Shown in pieces: positions 1 to 8,786 of a stretch of 35,114 bases of DNA. A program made the translations under genes and the position numbers. The DNA comes from Acidiferrobacterales bacterium (GTDB taxonomy: Bacteria > Pseudomonadota > Gammaproteobacteria > Arenicellales > Poriferihabitantaceae), in contig JAHQWE010000067.1 in the NCBI GenBank assembly GCA_019633985.1, positions 1-35,114 of the forward strand. Reading direction: 5' to 3'. Each line of letters starts with the position of its first letter. The stretch's first letter is position 1. The notes below the pieces were generated by a model. The model was not told where the DNA came from. It was given only the letters and a program-made list of their open reading frames with translations, and did no database searches.

Positions 1-157
1 ATTGGATCATATTATGGTGTCACAATCATTGTTATTCAGGCTGAAAAAAGCGGAGATTTATAACGAGCATCTTCATGACGAAAGTTTGCCGTTCTTCTCA
101 GATCTCAAATTTCCGGAATCTGATCACGCACCTTTTATTGCGACTTTTCAATTGTAG
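1..157 (+). CDS. Endonuclease/exonuclease/phosphatase family protein, C-terminal end only
   Basis: An open frame enters from the left edge of the window (first complete codon at base 2) and stops at TAG 155-157. It gives about 51 residues. It starts with an LDHIMVS segment and ends with ESDHAPFIATF just before the stop. The paired DH and SDHAP motifs are the last active-site motifs of the Mg-dependent endonuclease/exonuclease/phosphatase fold, which includes nucleases, sphingomyelinase-like and inositol phosphatase-like enzymes. The terminal SDH histidine is catalytic in the family. The rest of the gene lies outside the window, so substrate and localisation cannot be judged. It runs toward the gap that precedes the minus-strand enolase-like operon. 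Confidence 0.75.
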   Translation, partial: LDHIMVSQSLLFRLKKAEIYNEHLHDESLPFFSDLKFPESDHAPFIATFQL

Positions 158-182
158 AGCGCGACATCGATAGGCGCACTCT
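156..182 (+). terminator. Weak hairpin after the nuclease-family gene
   Basis: Arms AGAGCGCG (156-163) and CGCACTCT (175-182) pair with one C-A mismatch around an 11-base loop, and a T-rich stretch (TTTGATT) follows. It overlaps the stop codon. It could be a weak intrinsic terminator for the upstream gene, but the mismatch and poor T tract leave this uncertain. Confidence 0.3.
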
Positions 183-765
183 TTGATTACCCTTCCGGAA
201 AGCAAAAACGACTGTGAAGATGAACAGCAGACACAATTATTAAGCAACGATAAAAATTTTCGCCGTTAGATGTGCGCTTCCAAACGCTTTGGATCAAAGC
301 AAACGGTGATTGCCGACTCATGGGAAACCCAAGAAAGGCACGCTGATTCTTGGCGAATTGAGCAGCAGTGCGCTCAGAGGCGAAAGATGGGACCAGTAAA
401 CTGTCATCGAAAGGAAAATATTCCCCACTTAGAAATGCATGTGATATTCGTGCTCCCGGAGGAATGGATTCAAGGTTGAATGAACAAGCAAACTGCGTAC
501 CAGATATATTCCATTTGTTGCATGGAAAGGGATCTACACCTTACTTTTTATGAGTGCGATAGCCGACTGGAAATTGCTCATAGCCGATAATTACATCTTT
601 GCAAAAAGTAGCCGCGATTCTTCGATATCGGCTAGGCTAAATGAATTAGTATTTCAGATATATTTACGAGGATATAGGTTCTGGACGCGCCGTGAAATAA
701 GCAGTTTCTACTATTGATAGTGCAACTTTTTTGTGTCACGAATACCTATCAGGTAAATGGGTGTC
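183..765. other. Gap without a convincing gene
   Basis: About 580 bases separate the nuclease tail from the end of the enolase-like gene. Short open frames at 270-479 and 368-553 overlap one another, lack ribosome binding sites and resemble no family I know. I see no tRNA, clear repeat or strong promoter. The stretch lies downstream of genes on both sides (convergent arrangement), so it may simply be a long 3' intergenic region or a decayed gene. Confidence 0.4.
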
Positions 766-2064
766 CTAAATTTTCTTACCCCACCATGTGTTCTTCAAAG
801 GCAAGCCGCCAACAAATTGGGGTGCATCTTCTTCATCCTGAATTCGCAGACATTCGTTCCACTTCACCATACGCTCTGAACGGGTAAATGAACCTACTTT
901 AAGCTGGCCGCTCCCCAAACCGGTAGAGAGATGACTAATGGAAGCGTCCTCGGTTTCTCCTGAGCGCGCGGAAACAATGGATTGCCAGCCTGCTTCGGAG
1001 GCGGCGTGAAAGGCATCTACGGCTTCTGTTACGGTACCCGCCTGATTGACCTTCACGAGCAGAGCATTGCATGCGTTTTCTCTGGCAGCTGTTTTCACCA
1101 AATTGGCATTGGTCACCAGATAGTCATCGCCTACGACTTGAACCTGATCACCATATCGCCTTTGAAACTCCTGCATCGCTTCGGGATCGTCTTCCCCAAC
1201 CGGGTCTTCAATAGAAGCAATGAAATAATCATCAATCCAGCGACCCAGCATATCGATGAGTTGCCCACTATCCATCGCCCTGTCTTCCAATGCCAGTCGA
1301 TATTGACCGTTTTTACCAAATTCTGATGCGGCGATATCCAGAGAAATCACCACGCGTTCTCCCGGCTGTTCCCCCGCCAGTTTAATCGCAGCCACTAAGG
1401 TTTCCAACGCCTCTTCATTGCTATCAAAAACCGGCCACCAACCGCCTTCATCGGCCACACCCGCCAGTCGGCCTTTTCGTTTCATCAGATCTCCCGCTGC
1501 AAAGTAGACTTCGCTGGTGATTTCCATCACCTCATCAAAGCTGGTGGCGCCTGGCACCATGATCATAAAGTCCTGAATATCTACACGGCGCCCCGCATGC
1601 GCGCCGCCACCGAAGATTTGGATTTCGGGGAGTGGGATGGAAGGGGTAGATTGAAAGTAATTAGCGATGTGTCTCCATAACGGAATGCCGTTATCGGCCG
1701 CAGCTGCGTGCAAAACCGCAAGTGAAGCTGCCACCGTTGCATTGCCGCCAAGTTGTTCTTTTAGCTCAGAGTTGTCCAATGCCAATATTGCGACATCGAC
1801 ACCGCGCTGATCCTGGGCATTAATCCCAATCAGGGCAGGCGCAATACGGGTCTGAATTCCGTTCAATGCCGTCTGGACATCTTTACCCCGTAAGCTGTCA
1901 CCACCATCTCGCAAATCAAGCGCTTCTCTAGCGCCTCGAGAAGCCCCCGCCGGCGCAATCGCTCGACCTCTCACACCGTTTTCTAGAATAACGTCGACTT
2001 CTACCGTCGGACAGCCGCGAGAGTCCCAGACTCTTCGACCTTTAAGACCTTGGATTTTTGACAC
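766..2064 (-). CDS. Divergent enolase-family protein (enolase-like, one active-site histidine lost)
   Basis: The product has 432 residues, the normal enolase length. I choose GTG 2064 because AAGGAAG lies just upstream and the protein then begins at the usual enolase N-terminus; the longer frame to 2151 would overlap the kinase gene. Most enolase landmarks are present: mobile loop GASRG 40-44, GGAHA 153-157, DEGG 205-208 (acid Glu206), Mg ligands Asp243, Glu286 and Asp313, base Lys338, Arg367-Ser368 and Lys389. Two changes stand out. The Glu of the VDIQEF motif is Asp165, and the conserved His of SHRSGETED is Ala366. True enolase interconverts 2-phosphoglycerate and phosphoenolpyruvate. This copy is probably a paralog acting on a related phosphorylated acid. 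It lies 50 bases downstream of a kinase gene and is likely co-transcribed with it. A degraded housekeeping enolase is less likely given the good conservation elsewhere. Confidence 0.85.
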   Translation of the reverse strand: MSKIQGLKGRRVWDSRGCPTVEVDVILENGVRGRAIAPAGASRGAREALDLRDGGDSLRGKDVQTALNGIQTRIAPALIGINAQDQRGVDVAILALDNSELKEQLGGNATVAASLAVLHAAAADNGIPLWRHIANYFQSTPSIPLPEIQIFGGGAHAGRRVDIQDFMIMVPGATSFDEVMEITSEVYFAAGDLMKRKGRLAGVADEGGWWPVFDSNEEALETLVAAIKLAGEQPGERVVISLDIAASEFGKNGQYRLALEDRAMDSGQLIDMLGRWIDDYFIASIEDPVGEDDPEAMQEFQRRYGDQVQVVGDDYLVTNANLVKTAARENACNALLVKVNQAGTVTEAVDAFHAASEAGWQSIVSARSGETEDASISHLSTGLGSGQLKVGSFTRSERMVKWNECLRIQDEEDAPQFVGGLPLKNTWWGKKI

Positions 2065-2114
2065 TTGCGCGCTTCCTTTAGTTTGAATAATTGTTAAAGG
2101 TTTTAAAATAAACC

Positions 2115-3119
2115 CTATGAGGCTAAACAGTTTGAAAACTGTTTGCACCACTCTTTCATATTTTCCGGTTGAATCTGAAAGAGAGTTGATGAGATGTCTC
2201 TGACGCGTTGTTGCTCTGTTGGATTGAGATATTCAACCGGTGATTTACCGTCTACTCTTGCCAATAGTAAACCAGCTAGTAGATGACAGATTCGAGACTC
2301 CAGTTCTGTTCTCGACTCCCAGGATACCTGTTTGACATAGGCAGACCAGAAAATATTGATAGATTGGACAAGCGTATCCCGGATATCTGGAAGATGAACC
2401 GCCTTCAGTGCAAGGTGGTTGATCAGAAAAGCGCAATCGAAACTGGCGTCACCCATGGTGGCGCACTCCGCATCCAGAATAAGGGGTTTGCCGTGATGGA
2501 AAAAAATATTTTTTGGACTGACATCGCCGTGGACAATAACGCGGTTACTATTGGCGAGCTGACTCGCAAGTTGCTCCAGCTGTTGTGCGTGTTTTGGGCA
2601 GCGATTAGCGGTAAAACTGAGATAAGGCTCGATTCGCAACGCGATAAAGTCATCCATATTTTGAAATGGTGACGTATCGAAGCTGCTGAGAGTTGATGCG
2701 AGATGAATTTTTCCCAACAAGTCTCCCAGCAGGTCTGCCTCGTTATGGGAGATGCGGCCACTTAACAATGACGACTTCCAAAGGTAAACATCATCGCCAT
2801 CTAAATACTCCATTACGAACCCATGATGGGTCTCTGATCTTCCTAGTAACTTAACAGCATTCGCAGGTGCTACCTGGGTGACCAGATTTAACCACTCATA
2901 CTCAGCCCGATTTCTATGCACGGGCGCGAACCAGTCTTCCGCTACTTTGAGCTTCGGCAGAGCGAACTTCACACATAGCTTCCGATCGCCCATATCAACC
3001 ATCGCGATATCCGAGCCAACACCTCCGGTCAAGGGTTCCACAGATACGGGATGACTATCTACTTGAATACCAAGATCTGCGAGGAGCGCCTCACACCGTT
3101 GTTGCAATGGTTTGGTCAA
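2115..3119 (-). CDS. APH/choline-kinase-fold small-molecule phosphotransferase
   Basis: The product has 334 residues with the aminoglycoside phosphotransferase fold. Visible motifs are a glycine-rich loop TGGVGSD 31-37, the ATP-binding lysine in CVKFALP (Lys51), the Brenner catalytic loop HGDVSPKN 197-204 (Asp199, Asn204) and a metal-binding DAE at 216-218, where many relatives have DFE or DWE. Such kinases phosphorylate alcohol groups of antibiotics, choline, homoserine, methylthioribose or hydroxy acids. Its position directly upstream of the enolase-like gene suggests it makes the phosphorylated substrate for that enzyme, which is inference. The start is TTG 3119; an in-frame stop lies four codons upstream and no strong ribosome binding site is visible, so the true start may be slightly downstream. 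Antibiotic resistance is unlikely in this context. Confidence 0.8.
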   Translation of the reverse strand: MTKPLQQRCEALLADLGIQVDSHPVSVEPLTGGVGSDIAMVDMGDRKLCVKFALPKLKVAEDWFAPVHRNRAEYEWLNLVTQVAPANAVKLLGRSETHHGFVMEYLDGDDVYLWKSSLLSGRISHNEADLLGDLLGKIHLASTLSSFDTSPFQNMDDFIALRIEPYLSFTANRCPKHAQQLEQLASQLANSNRVIVHGDVSPKNIFFHHGKPLILDAECATMGDASFDCAFLINHLALKAVHLPDIRDTLVQSINIFWSAYVKQVSWESRTELESRICHLLAGLLLARVDGKSPVEYLNPTEQQRVRDISSTLFQIQPENMKEWCKQFSNCLAS

Positions 3120-3203
3120 AACAGCAGTTCAAAGTTGGGAGAAAAGGCAGACCAGTTTGTAACATATTCCAATGGGGAAAGACCAAGCCTCGCACGGATG
3201 CGA

Positions 3204-3830
3204 TTAGCCCCAAATGGAATCCGTTAAACCTTCGTCCAGCGCACCGCCAGGTTTACACTCTGCGTGGAAATAGGGGTGTCTGGGATATTGTTCGAAATAG
3301 TAGATTTTTGCATTTCTTCGCGCAATCGATTCTTCGATACCGAGCAGTTGTCCCACCGTATGGTTTCTCTGAATCGCCTGACAGTCGGTTTTCTGTTCGT
3401 TTCTTTCTCCTCGAATATGCATCACTTCGTGGGTAAAGATATGCATCGAGAAGAGTTGTTCTCTGGTAGCGTTCACCGGGTCACGAAGATACTGTTTAAA
3501 ATTCTTGCACCAACCGCTTTCAAAGAAAATTTCATTGGTATCGTAGTAGGCCGTGCCTGCAGGGGAGCTGACCGCCTTGCCGCCAAGCATTGTTTGCAGA
3601 ATCGAATTACATCTGACTTTGACATTGGGTGTATCTGCGATGATCGAAGCTTTCTCCGACAAATCAGTTTCCAATCGCCAGGTGCTATAAGCGGGCAGGG
3701 CAGAGACTACAGCCAGTACCGCGAGGGTGAGCATGTATCCCAGTGAAAATAGACCCTTCTCCCTATAAGGGTTTCGAAGTTCCCGAAATATGAGCCAGCA
3801 AAAAAATGCAGACAGAAGAAGCAGTATCAT
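3204..3830 (-). CDS. Small membrane-anchored zinc-metallopeptidase-like protein
   Basis: The product has 208 residues. Two hydrophobic segments (about 1-17 and 30-48) would anchor it in the inner membrane. The remainder carries a clear HExxH motif, HEVMH at 134-138, followed by GERNEQKTD, where Glu145 or Asp149 could be the third zinc ligand. The family is not one I can name. The HExxHxxGExxE-like layout resembles bacterial metallopeptidases of unknown substrate. Four cysteines after the second membrane segment (74, 108, 150 and one near the C-terminus) could form disulfides if the domain is periplasmic. The ATG at 3830 has no good ribosome binding site. It lies upstream of the kinase on the same strand with an 84-base gap, so co-transcription is possible but a functional link is not evident. 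Confidence 0.6.
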   Translation of the reverse strand: MILLLLSAFFCWLIFRELRNPYREKGLFSLGYMLTLAVLAVVSALPAYSTWRLETDLSEKASIIADTPNVKVRCNSILQTMLGGKAVSSPAGTAYYDTNEIFFESGWCKNFKQYLRDPVNATREQLFSMHIFTHEVMHIRGERNEQKTDCQAIQRNHTVGQLLGIEESIARRNAKIYYFEQYPRHPYFHAECKPGGALDEGLTDSIWG

Positions 3831-4064
3831 AAGTAATACGCAGAAATTAATGCATTGATGTCATCGGTATTTGTTAGATGATTCGTTTGCGTCTGATAAT
3901 TACAATTTTTCAGATCAGCGCATTTTATCAAGCGATGCATTTACGAAGCCCCCTTCTCAATGGACTTGAATTGTAAATGCAAAGAGCGCCCCCTACTGCG
4001 TACTGCTATAAAACCATGGGTTAAAAACCGTGGATTACGCCGACGTATTAATGGTGCAGTCGTG

Positions 4065-5300
4065 TTACCAGCCCGATGCCGATGTTCCGGGTAGAGGGCC
4101 ATTTGACCAAAACCGCGGTGTGATCAGCGACATATCCACAATTTGACGCAGCACTTTATCATCGCTTTCCAATGACACTGCTTCCAGCCACATGATGAGC
4201 TTACCGGCCTTGGATTCCTCCCAAAACCAGGTGCCTAATAATTCAAAGTCGTCAATGTTGTCACGATGCGTTCTCGCTTCAGTGTAATAAGCATTTAAGT
4301 CTTCTACCACCAGTTTCAGTAGTGGAATGGCAGTCACTCCCTTTCTGGGGCTTTTGGGTTTATTGCCTTTGACGAACTCTGCGATATACGGAGCCAACTC
4401 GTTTATTGCTAGTTCACTCGCGCCTACAGTGGTTCTTCCACGGAAAGTGCGGGCCGATTCATAAGCGGGTAGCAATGCCTGGATTTCAGATTGCACCTCT
4501 TCCACCAGTACATCGATGTCGCCAATCTCTTCAGTGGTAAACACATATTCGGGTGGGATTGCGTAACCCATACGGCCATCCTTGACAGGAATGATATCTG
4601 GGAAATCCACCACCACGGGCCCGGACGACGCATTAAATAGTTTGAGTGCTGCGCGAATGACCTTGGCTTGATAAGCGGGATCATTGGGTTTGCCAAAAGG
4701 CCGGCCCATTGGGAAATCGAGCCACAGTGCGCGCGGCGGTTCTAGCGCTTCAATATGTTCTCGCACGAAACCAACCAGCACGGTGGAAAAACCAGCGGCT
4801 TCAAAATAATACGCAAGCACGCACACGGCGCGCGTACAGAAGGGTCAGACAGGGGCAAGAAAAACGGTGTTAACCCCCTCCTCTTGCATGCGCCCAATGA
4901 CTTCTTTTGCGGACTTTTCCATATCGCGGGGATTGGCTGCCCCCATAAAGGCATAATGGGTCTCGGCAACGGAATCGATTTCTCCAGATTGTGCCAATTC
5001 CTCCAATCGATCCAAAGGCATTATAGCGTTCAGGTCCTGCTGCCAGGCGGTGCGATCATATTCAGCGGCAACATGGGTCATCACCAGATCGCGATCATTC
5101 TTATTGATCGCCCGATAATCTCGCGCAAGCCAGGAAAACGGTTTTTCGCCACGTCTGGAAACCGCCGCAGTTGAAACAATGGCTACGCGTCTTTCAGACG
5201 CTGGCACAGGCGCCGTCCAAGCAGGGCTCTCGAACTCAATCATTTCGAGATCGGAGATAAACCCGCGCCCGATTGTTGGCATATCAACTATTCGAACCAT
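4065..5300 (-). CDS. PrdB-like selenoprotein (first copy), TGA 4847-4845 read as selenocysteine
   Basis: Reading through the in-frame TGA gives 411 residues with Sec152. The ATG at 5300 follows GAGGAAC, a good ribosome binding site. The N-terminal half matches PrdB of D-proline reductase and, more distantly, GrdB of glycine reductase: VAIVSTAAV near residue 40, the segment MPLDRLEELA, THYAFMG near 115, then LAPV-Sec. The redox motif is U-P-F-C-T-R-A-V-C (152-160). UxxC and TR are shared with GrdB, the Cys usually at Sec+6 is Ala, and a Cys appears at Sec+8. Clostridial PrdB is, as I recall, about 240 residues with Sec near 150; here about 150 extra C-terminal residues follow. The gene diverges from selA across 157 bases and is paralogous to the gene at 11255-12418. 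The family reduces C-N bonds in anaerobes with a pyruvoyl partner (PrdA), which is absent here, so the substrate is unknown. It should not be called a pseudogene. Confidence 0.9.
4817..4847 (-). promoter_or_regulatory. Bacterial SECIS element of the first PrdB-like gene
   Basis: Starting from the TGA (4847-4845), bases 15-20 (GCGCGC) pair with bases 26-31 (GCGTGC) through one G-U pair, leaving the loop CGTGT. The spacing from TGA and the GU in the apical loop fit the short hairpin that SelB recognises in bacterial selenoprotein mRNAs. A 16-base core, acgcgcgccgtgtgcg, is identical in the second copy. Confidence 0.7.
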
Positions 5301-5350
5301 TAATTGGTGTTCCTCGCAATTCTTTAGGAATATTTTAGCAAGTGATTTCT

Positions 5351-5376
5351 ATCAAACGCTACCGCTTTGGTTTGAT
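5351..5376. promoter_or_regulatory. Perfect inverted repeat between the divergent selenoprotein and selA genes
   Basis: ATCAAAC (5351-5357) and GTTTGAT (5370-5376) are exact inverted repeats separated by 12 bases. They lie centrally in the 157-base region from which the PrdB-like gene and selA diverge, so a regulator bound here could affect both promoters. No regulator family can be assigned. A second weaker repeat, GGTTG/CAACC, lies at about 5399-5420. Confidence 0.4.
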
Positions 5377-5457
5377 TTTCAGGAAACTGTTTCTACGAGG
5401 TTGTAATACCTTCGGCAACCGATTACTTTCCCACTTATTCGGTCCGTGCGATTCGAC

Positions 5458-6852
5458 ATGTCTTTTATCGATACCCCAAAGAAACTGCCCTCAGTAGATC
5501 GTTTATTAAACGATCCCCAAGTCACGCGTTTGGTAAGCGAGTTCGGCGCACCACAAATCACCCAGAGCGTGAAAAATGTATTGCAACAAGCACGTAGTGA
5601 TATTTTGAACGGGGTTTCCATTGATTCTGACACACTGATCGATAATGTGGATGCTGATCTTGCTAGACTGCATAAAATCTCCCTGCAACGGGTAGTGAAT
5701 CTTACTGGTACGGTGTTACACACCAATCTTGGTCGAGCAGCGTTGCCGGAATCTGCCATCGCGGCAATGAGCGAAGTGGCGAGAAGCGCCAGTAGTTTGG
5801 AATTCGATGTAACCACTGGCAAACGTGGAGACAGACATCAACATGCCGAAGAACTATTGTGTCGATTGACAGGTGCAGAGCGGGCCATTGTCGTCAACAA
5901 TAATGCCGCCGCCGTGATGCTTACCTTGAACAGTCTGGCTTTGCGCAAACAGGTGCCGGTTTCCCGTGGGGAGCTGATCGAAATTGGAGGCGCTTTTCGT
6001 ATGCCCGATATAATGGCTCGGGCGGGTTGTAAACTGATCGAAGTAGGAACGACGAATCGCACTCATGCGGTCGACTTTGAAGAGGCGATCAACACCAAAA
6101 CAGCGCTGTTGATGAAAGTGCATACCAGCAACTACGCGGTGCAAGGTTTTACTAGTCAGGTGTCAGAAGCAGCGCTTGCGAAGGTCGCGAATGAGAATGA
6201 GATTCCGCTTGTGACCGATCTTGGAAGTGGCACATTAATCAATCTGGAAGAGTTTGGTCTTCCCCATGAACCAACCGTTCGAGAGGCGCTGAGCGCTGGC
6301 GCGCACCTGGTGACCTTTAGCGGCGACAAACTTTTAGGTGGTCCTCAAGCGGGTGTTATTGCAGGGCGAAGAGAGCTCGTAGAAACAATCAAGAAAAACC
6401 CGATGACGCGTGCAATGCGGCCGGACAAGGTAACCATTGCGGCGCTCTGCGAGGTTCTCAGACTGTATAGCAATCCTGATAAATTGCTGAAAGAGCTGCC
6501 AACTTTGCGACAGCTTACGCGCGATGTGAATGAGATTGAACAACTCGCGAATCGACTTGCACCAATTGTTCAAAAACACTGCCCACGATTTAAAGTGTCG
6601 GTATGCCGAACCCTGAGTCAAGTAGGCAGTGGTGCGATGCCGGTGGATCAACTCGAAAGTGCTGGGTTGCAATTTACTTTGCCAGGTACACGCCGCTCTG
6701 GCAAAGCGCTGATGAATCTCGCATTGGCTTTCCGCGAACTACCGCTACCGGTAATTGGTCGCATCGCTGAGAATGCGTTGATCTTCGATTTACGTTGCCT
6801 GGAACAAGAGGTTGAATTTGTCGATAACCTGGGAGCGCTGAAACTGCAATGA
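5458..6852 (+). CDS. selA: L-seryl-tRNA(Sec) selenium transferase (selenocysteine synthase)
   Basis: SelA is a cytoplasmic PLP enzyme that converts Ser-tRNA(Sec) to Sec-tRNA(Sec) with selenophosphate. The 464-residue product matches the usual length of about 460. Typical segments are LPSVDRLL 10-17, VNLTGTVLHTNLGRA 80-94, VVNNNAAAV 145-153, SRGELIEIGGAFRMPD 169-184, VGTTNRTH 196-203, and the PLP lysine in FSGDKLLGGPQAG (Lys291). I use ATG 5458 because it gives the usual SelA N-terminus; an in-frame GTG at 5446 would add four residues, and neither has a strong ribosome binding site. The stop overlaps the selB start by four bases (ATGA), indicating translational coupling. The divergent neighbour is a selenoprotein gene. 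Confidence 0.97.
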   Translation: MSFIDTPKKLPSVDRLLNDPQVTRLVSEFGAPQITQSVKNVLQQARSDILNGVSIDSDTLIDNVDADLARLHKISLQRVVNLTGTVLHTNLGRAALPESAIAAMSEVARSASSLEFDVTTGKRGDRHQHAEELLCRLTGAERAIVVNNNAAAVMLTLNSLALRKQVPVSRGELIEIGGAFRMPDIMARAGCKLIEVGTTNRTHAVDFEEAINTKTALLMKVHTSNYAVQGFTSQVSEAALAKVANENEIPLVTDLGSGTLINLEEFGLPHEPTVREALSAGAHLVTFSGDKLLGGPQAGVIAGRRELVETIKKNPMTRAMRPDKVTIAALCEVLRLYSNPDKLLKELPTLRQLTRDVNEIEQLANRLAPIVQKHCPRFKVSVCRTLSQVGSGAMPVDQLESAGLQFTLPGTRRSGKALMNLALAFRELPLPVIGRIAENALIFDLRCLEQEVEFVDNLGALKLQ

Positions 6853-8774
6853 TAGTTGCCACCGCTGGCCATGTTGATCACGGAAAAACAACGTTGGTGA
6901 AGGCTTTAACGGGTACAGACACCGATCGGCTGCCTGAGGAAAAAACGCGAGGGCTATCTATTGACTTGGGTTTTGCCTACCAAAGGCTGTCTGACAAGAC
7001 AACTTTGGGATTTGTCGATGTCCCCGGACATGAAAAATTTATTCGTAACATGCTATCCGGTGTAGGGGGGATCGATCTGGGCTTGCTCGTGGTCGCCGCT
7101 GATGATGGGGTCATGCCGCAAACACGCGAACACTTTTCGATTCTTCAACTGTTGGGGATTGATCAATGTATTGTAGCAATCACGAAAGTAGATCGAGTGA
7201 ATGAGCAACGGATGCAGGAGGTGAAGCAGGAGGTAGATCATTTGCTGCGTCATACACACAGGATAGACGCTGTGATTTATCCCGTTTGTGCGCCGGAGCG
7301 TAAGGGTTTGGGGGTATTGCAGGAAGACTTGCAGTCGCGAGCCGAAAATGTGCATGCTCGTTCCCCTGTGGGCTGCTTCAGGATGGCAATCGACCGCGTA
7401 TTCACTCTCAAGGGGATTGGTCTAGTCGTCACAGGTATGGTGTTTTCTGGCGAAACACATCTGGAAGATAGTTTGATGGTTTCTTCGGCTGGTTCCCCAG
7501 TCCGTGTGCGGGGTATTCGTTCTCTTAATCAGGAGTCTGACAGAGCAACTGCTGGGGAGCGGTGCGCAATCAATATTGTTGGGCGAGGTGTCAATGAGCA
7601 CACGGTGAAAAGGGGCGACTGGCTGATGCACGAACGGCAGTGTCAACCAACACAAAGGATTGATGTTGAATTGCAGGTGCTGAGCTCAGAATCCAAATCT
7701 CTCAAACACTGGACACCGGTTCATCTGCATATCGCCGCTGATCACGTAACTGCCCGAGTCGCGGTGCTGTCTGGAGGGCGTATCGAACCAGGTACCACAG
7801 GTCTGGCGCAATTAGTCGTAGACAAAGATGTGTTTGTCGTAAGCGGCGATCGTTTTGTGTTGCGGGACCAGTCCGCTCGCAGAACTATCGCTGGAGGGCA
7901 TGTGGTTGACCCGTTCTCTCCTAGACGCGGTCGCTCTAGGCCTGCGCGAATGGCATTGCTGCAGGCAATGAACCAAATGAATTGTGGTGATGCGCTAAGA
8001 GAGAGCGCGGCACTAAGTGAAAACGGTATTCCACTGCAGCAGTTTGCCGTTTCGCATAACGTATCGGAGCTGCAACTGGAAGAGATTGTCGGGTCTTCTC
8101 GTTTGGTCAAAGCGGGTGACAGGCAAAGCGAGCGTGTATTTGAAGTGAGTCAATGGCGAGACTTACTGAACCGGATTGAACAGGTTGTTGGTGCATATCA
8201 CATTAGAAAGCCAATGCTTCCAGGCGCAAGTTATAAAGACATTCAATTGGCTCTCAAGCCGTATGTAGAACTTGACGTGATTCAACAAGCCTGCGCGGTG
8301 TTAGTGAATGGGAATCGACTTGGCCGTCGCGGTCCGCACGTTCACCTGCTGTCACATACCGTCGTTGTTTCCGACCATGATAGAAAACTCTGGAATAGGG
8401 CCGCAGAATTTCTTGCGCCTAGACGTGGTAGCCCCCTGAGCCTCCATCAAGCAGCGGAAACGATGGGAGTGAGTAAAAGCAGTTTGGAGAAATCTTTAAA
8501 GAACGCAGTAAAAGTGGGAGAGATGGTTTTGATCGCCAAAAACCGATATGTTCCAAGGCGGTATCTTGTGCAGCTAGGCTTTGAAGCTGAAAGAGTCGCA
8601 GAGCATGCGGAAGATGCTGCATTCACTGTTCCTGGTTACTGCAAGCACACGCAAACAGGAAGAAACTTCGCGATCGATTTGCTGGAATACTTTGACCGCC
8701 TGGGATTCACTGAGCGTGTAGACAATGCCCGGAGAATTAAACGTTCCGCGGAGTCAGTATTCAAAACGCGTTAG
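6849..8774 (+). CDS. selB: Selenocysteine-specific translation elongation factor
   Basis: SelB is a GTPase that brings Sec-tRNA(Sec) to UGA codons by binding the SECIS hairpin in the mRNA. The 641-residue product is full length. GTPase motifs are G1 GHVDHGKT 7-14, the switch region [12 protein letters not shown] 31-42, G3 DVPGH 57-61 and G4 TKVD 112-115. EF-Tu-like beta-barrel domains follow, and the C-terminal third should form the winged-helix repeats that bind SECIS RNA. A late segment contains [28 protein letters not shown] residues, as in other SelB tails. The gene overlaps selA by four bases, and its stop is 12 bases before the tRNA-Sec gene, so all three are probably one transcript. 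Confidence 0.97.
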   Translation: MIVATAGHVDHGKTTLVKALTGTDTDRLPEEKTRGLSIDLGFAYQRLSDKTTLGFVDVPGHEKFIRNMLSGVGGIDLGLLVVAADDGVMPQTREHFSILQLLGIDQCIVAITKVDRVNEQRMQEVKQEVDHLLRHTHRIDAVIYPVCAPERKGLGVLQEDLQSRAENVHARSPVGCFRMAIDRVFTLKGIGLVVTGMVFSGETHLEDSLMVSSAGSPVRVRGIRSLNQESDRATAGERCAINIVGRGVNEHTVKRGDWLMHERQCQPTQRIDVELQVLSSESKSLKHWTPVHLHIAADHVTARVAVLSGGRIEPGTTGLAQLVVDKDVFVVSGDRFVLRDQSARRTIAGGHVVDPFSPRRGRSRPARMALLQAMNQMNCGDALRESAALSENGIPLQQFAVSHNVSELQLEEIVGSSRLVKAGDRQSERVFEVSQWRDLLNRIEQVVGAYHIRKPMLPGASYKDIQLALKPYVELDVIQQACAVLVNGNRLGRRGPHVHLLSHTVVVSDHDRKLWNRAAEFLAPRRGSPLSLHQAAETMGVSKSSLEKSLKNAVKVGEMVLIAKNRYVPRRYLVQLGFEAERVAEHAEDAAFTVPGYCKHTQTGRNFAIDLLEYFDRLGFTERVDNARRIKRSAESVFKTR

Positions 8775-8786
8775 CACCATCTAAGA

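Noticed and set aside
270..553. Two overlapping short plus-strand open frames
   Set aside because: No ribosome binding site, no recognisable family and odd composition; probably chance frames.
2065..2151. Longer N-terminus for the enolase-like protein from ATG 2151
   Set aside because: It would add 29 residues not found in enolases and overlap the kinase gene; GTG 2064 has a good ribosome binding site.
2115..3119. Kinase as an aminoglycoside resistance gene
   Set aside because: Only the general APH fold is visible, and its operon partner is an enolase paralog, which points to metabolism.
4845..5300. Two broken halves of a gene at 4065-5300 and at 11255-12418 that might look like pseudogenes
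   Set aside because: Both have a single TGA at the same place, right after LAPV, with a hairpin downstream and with selA, selB and tRNA-Sec alongside. Reading TGA as selenocysteine explains both.
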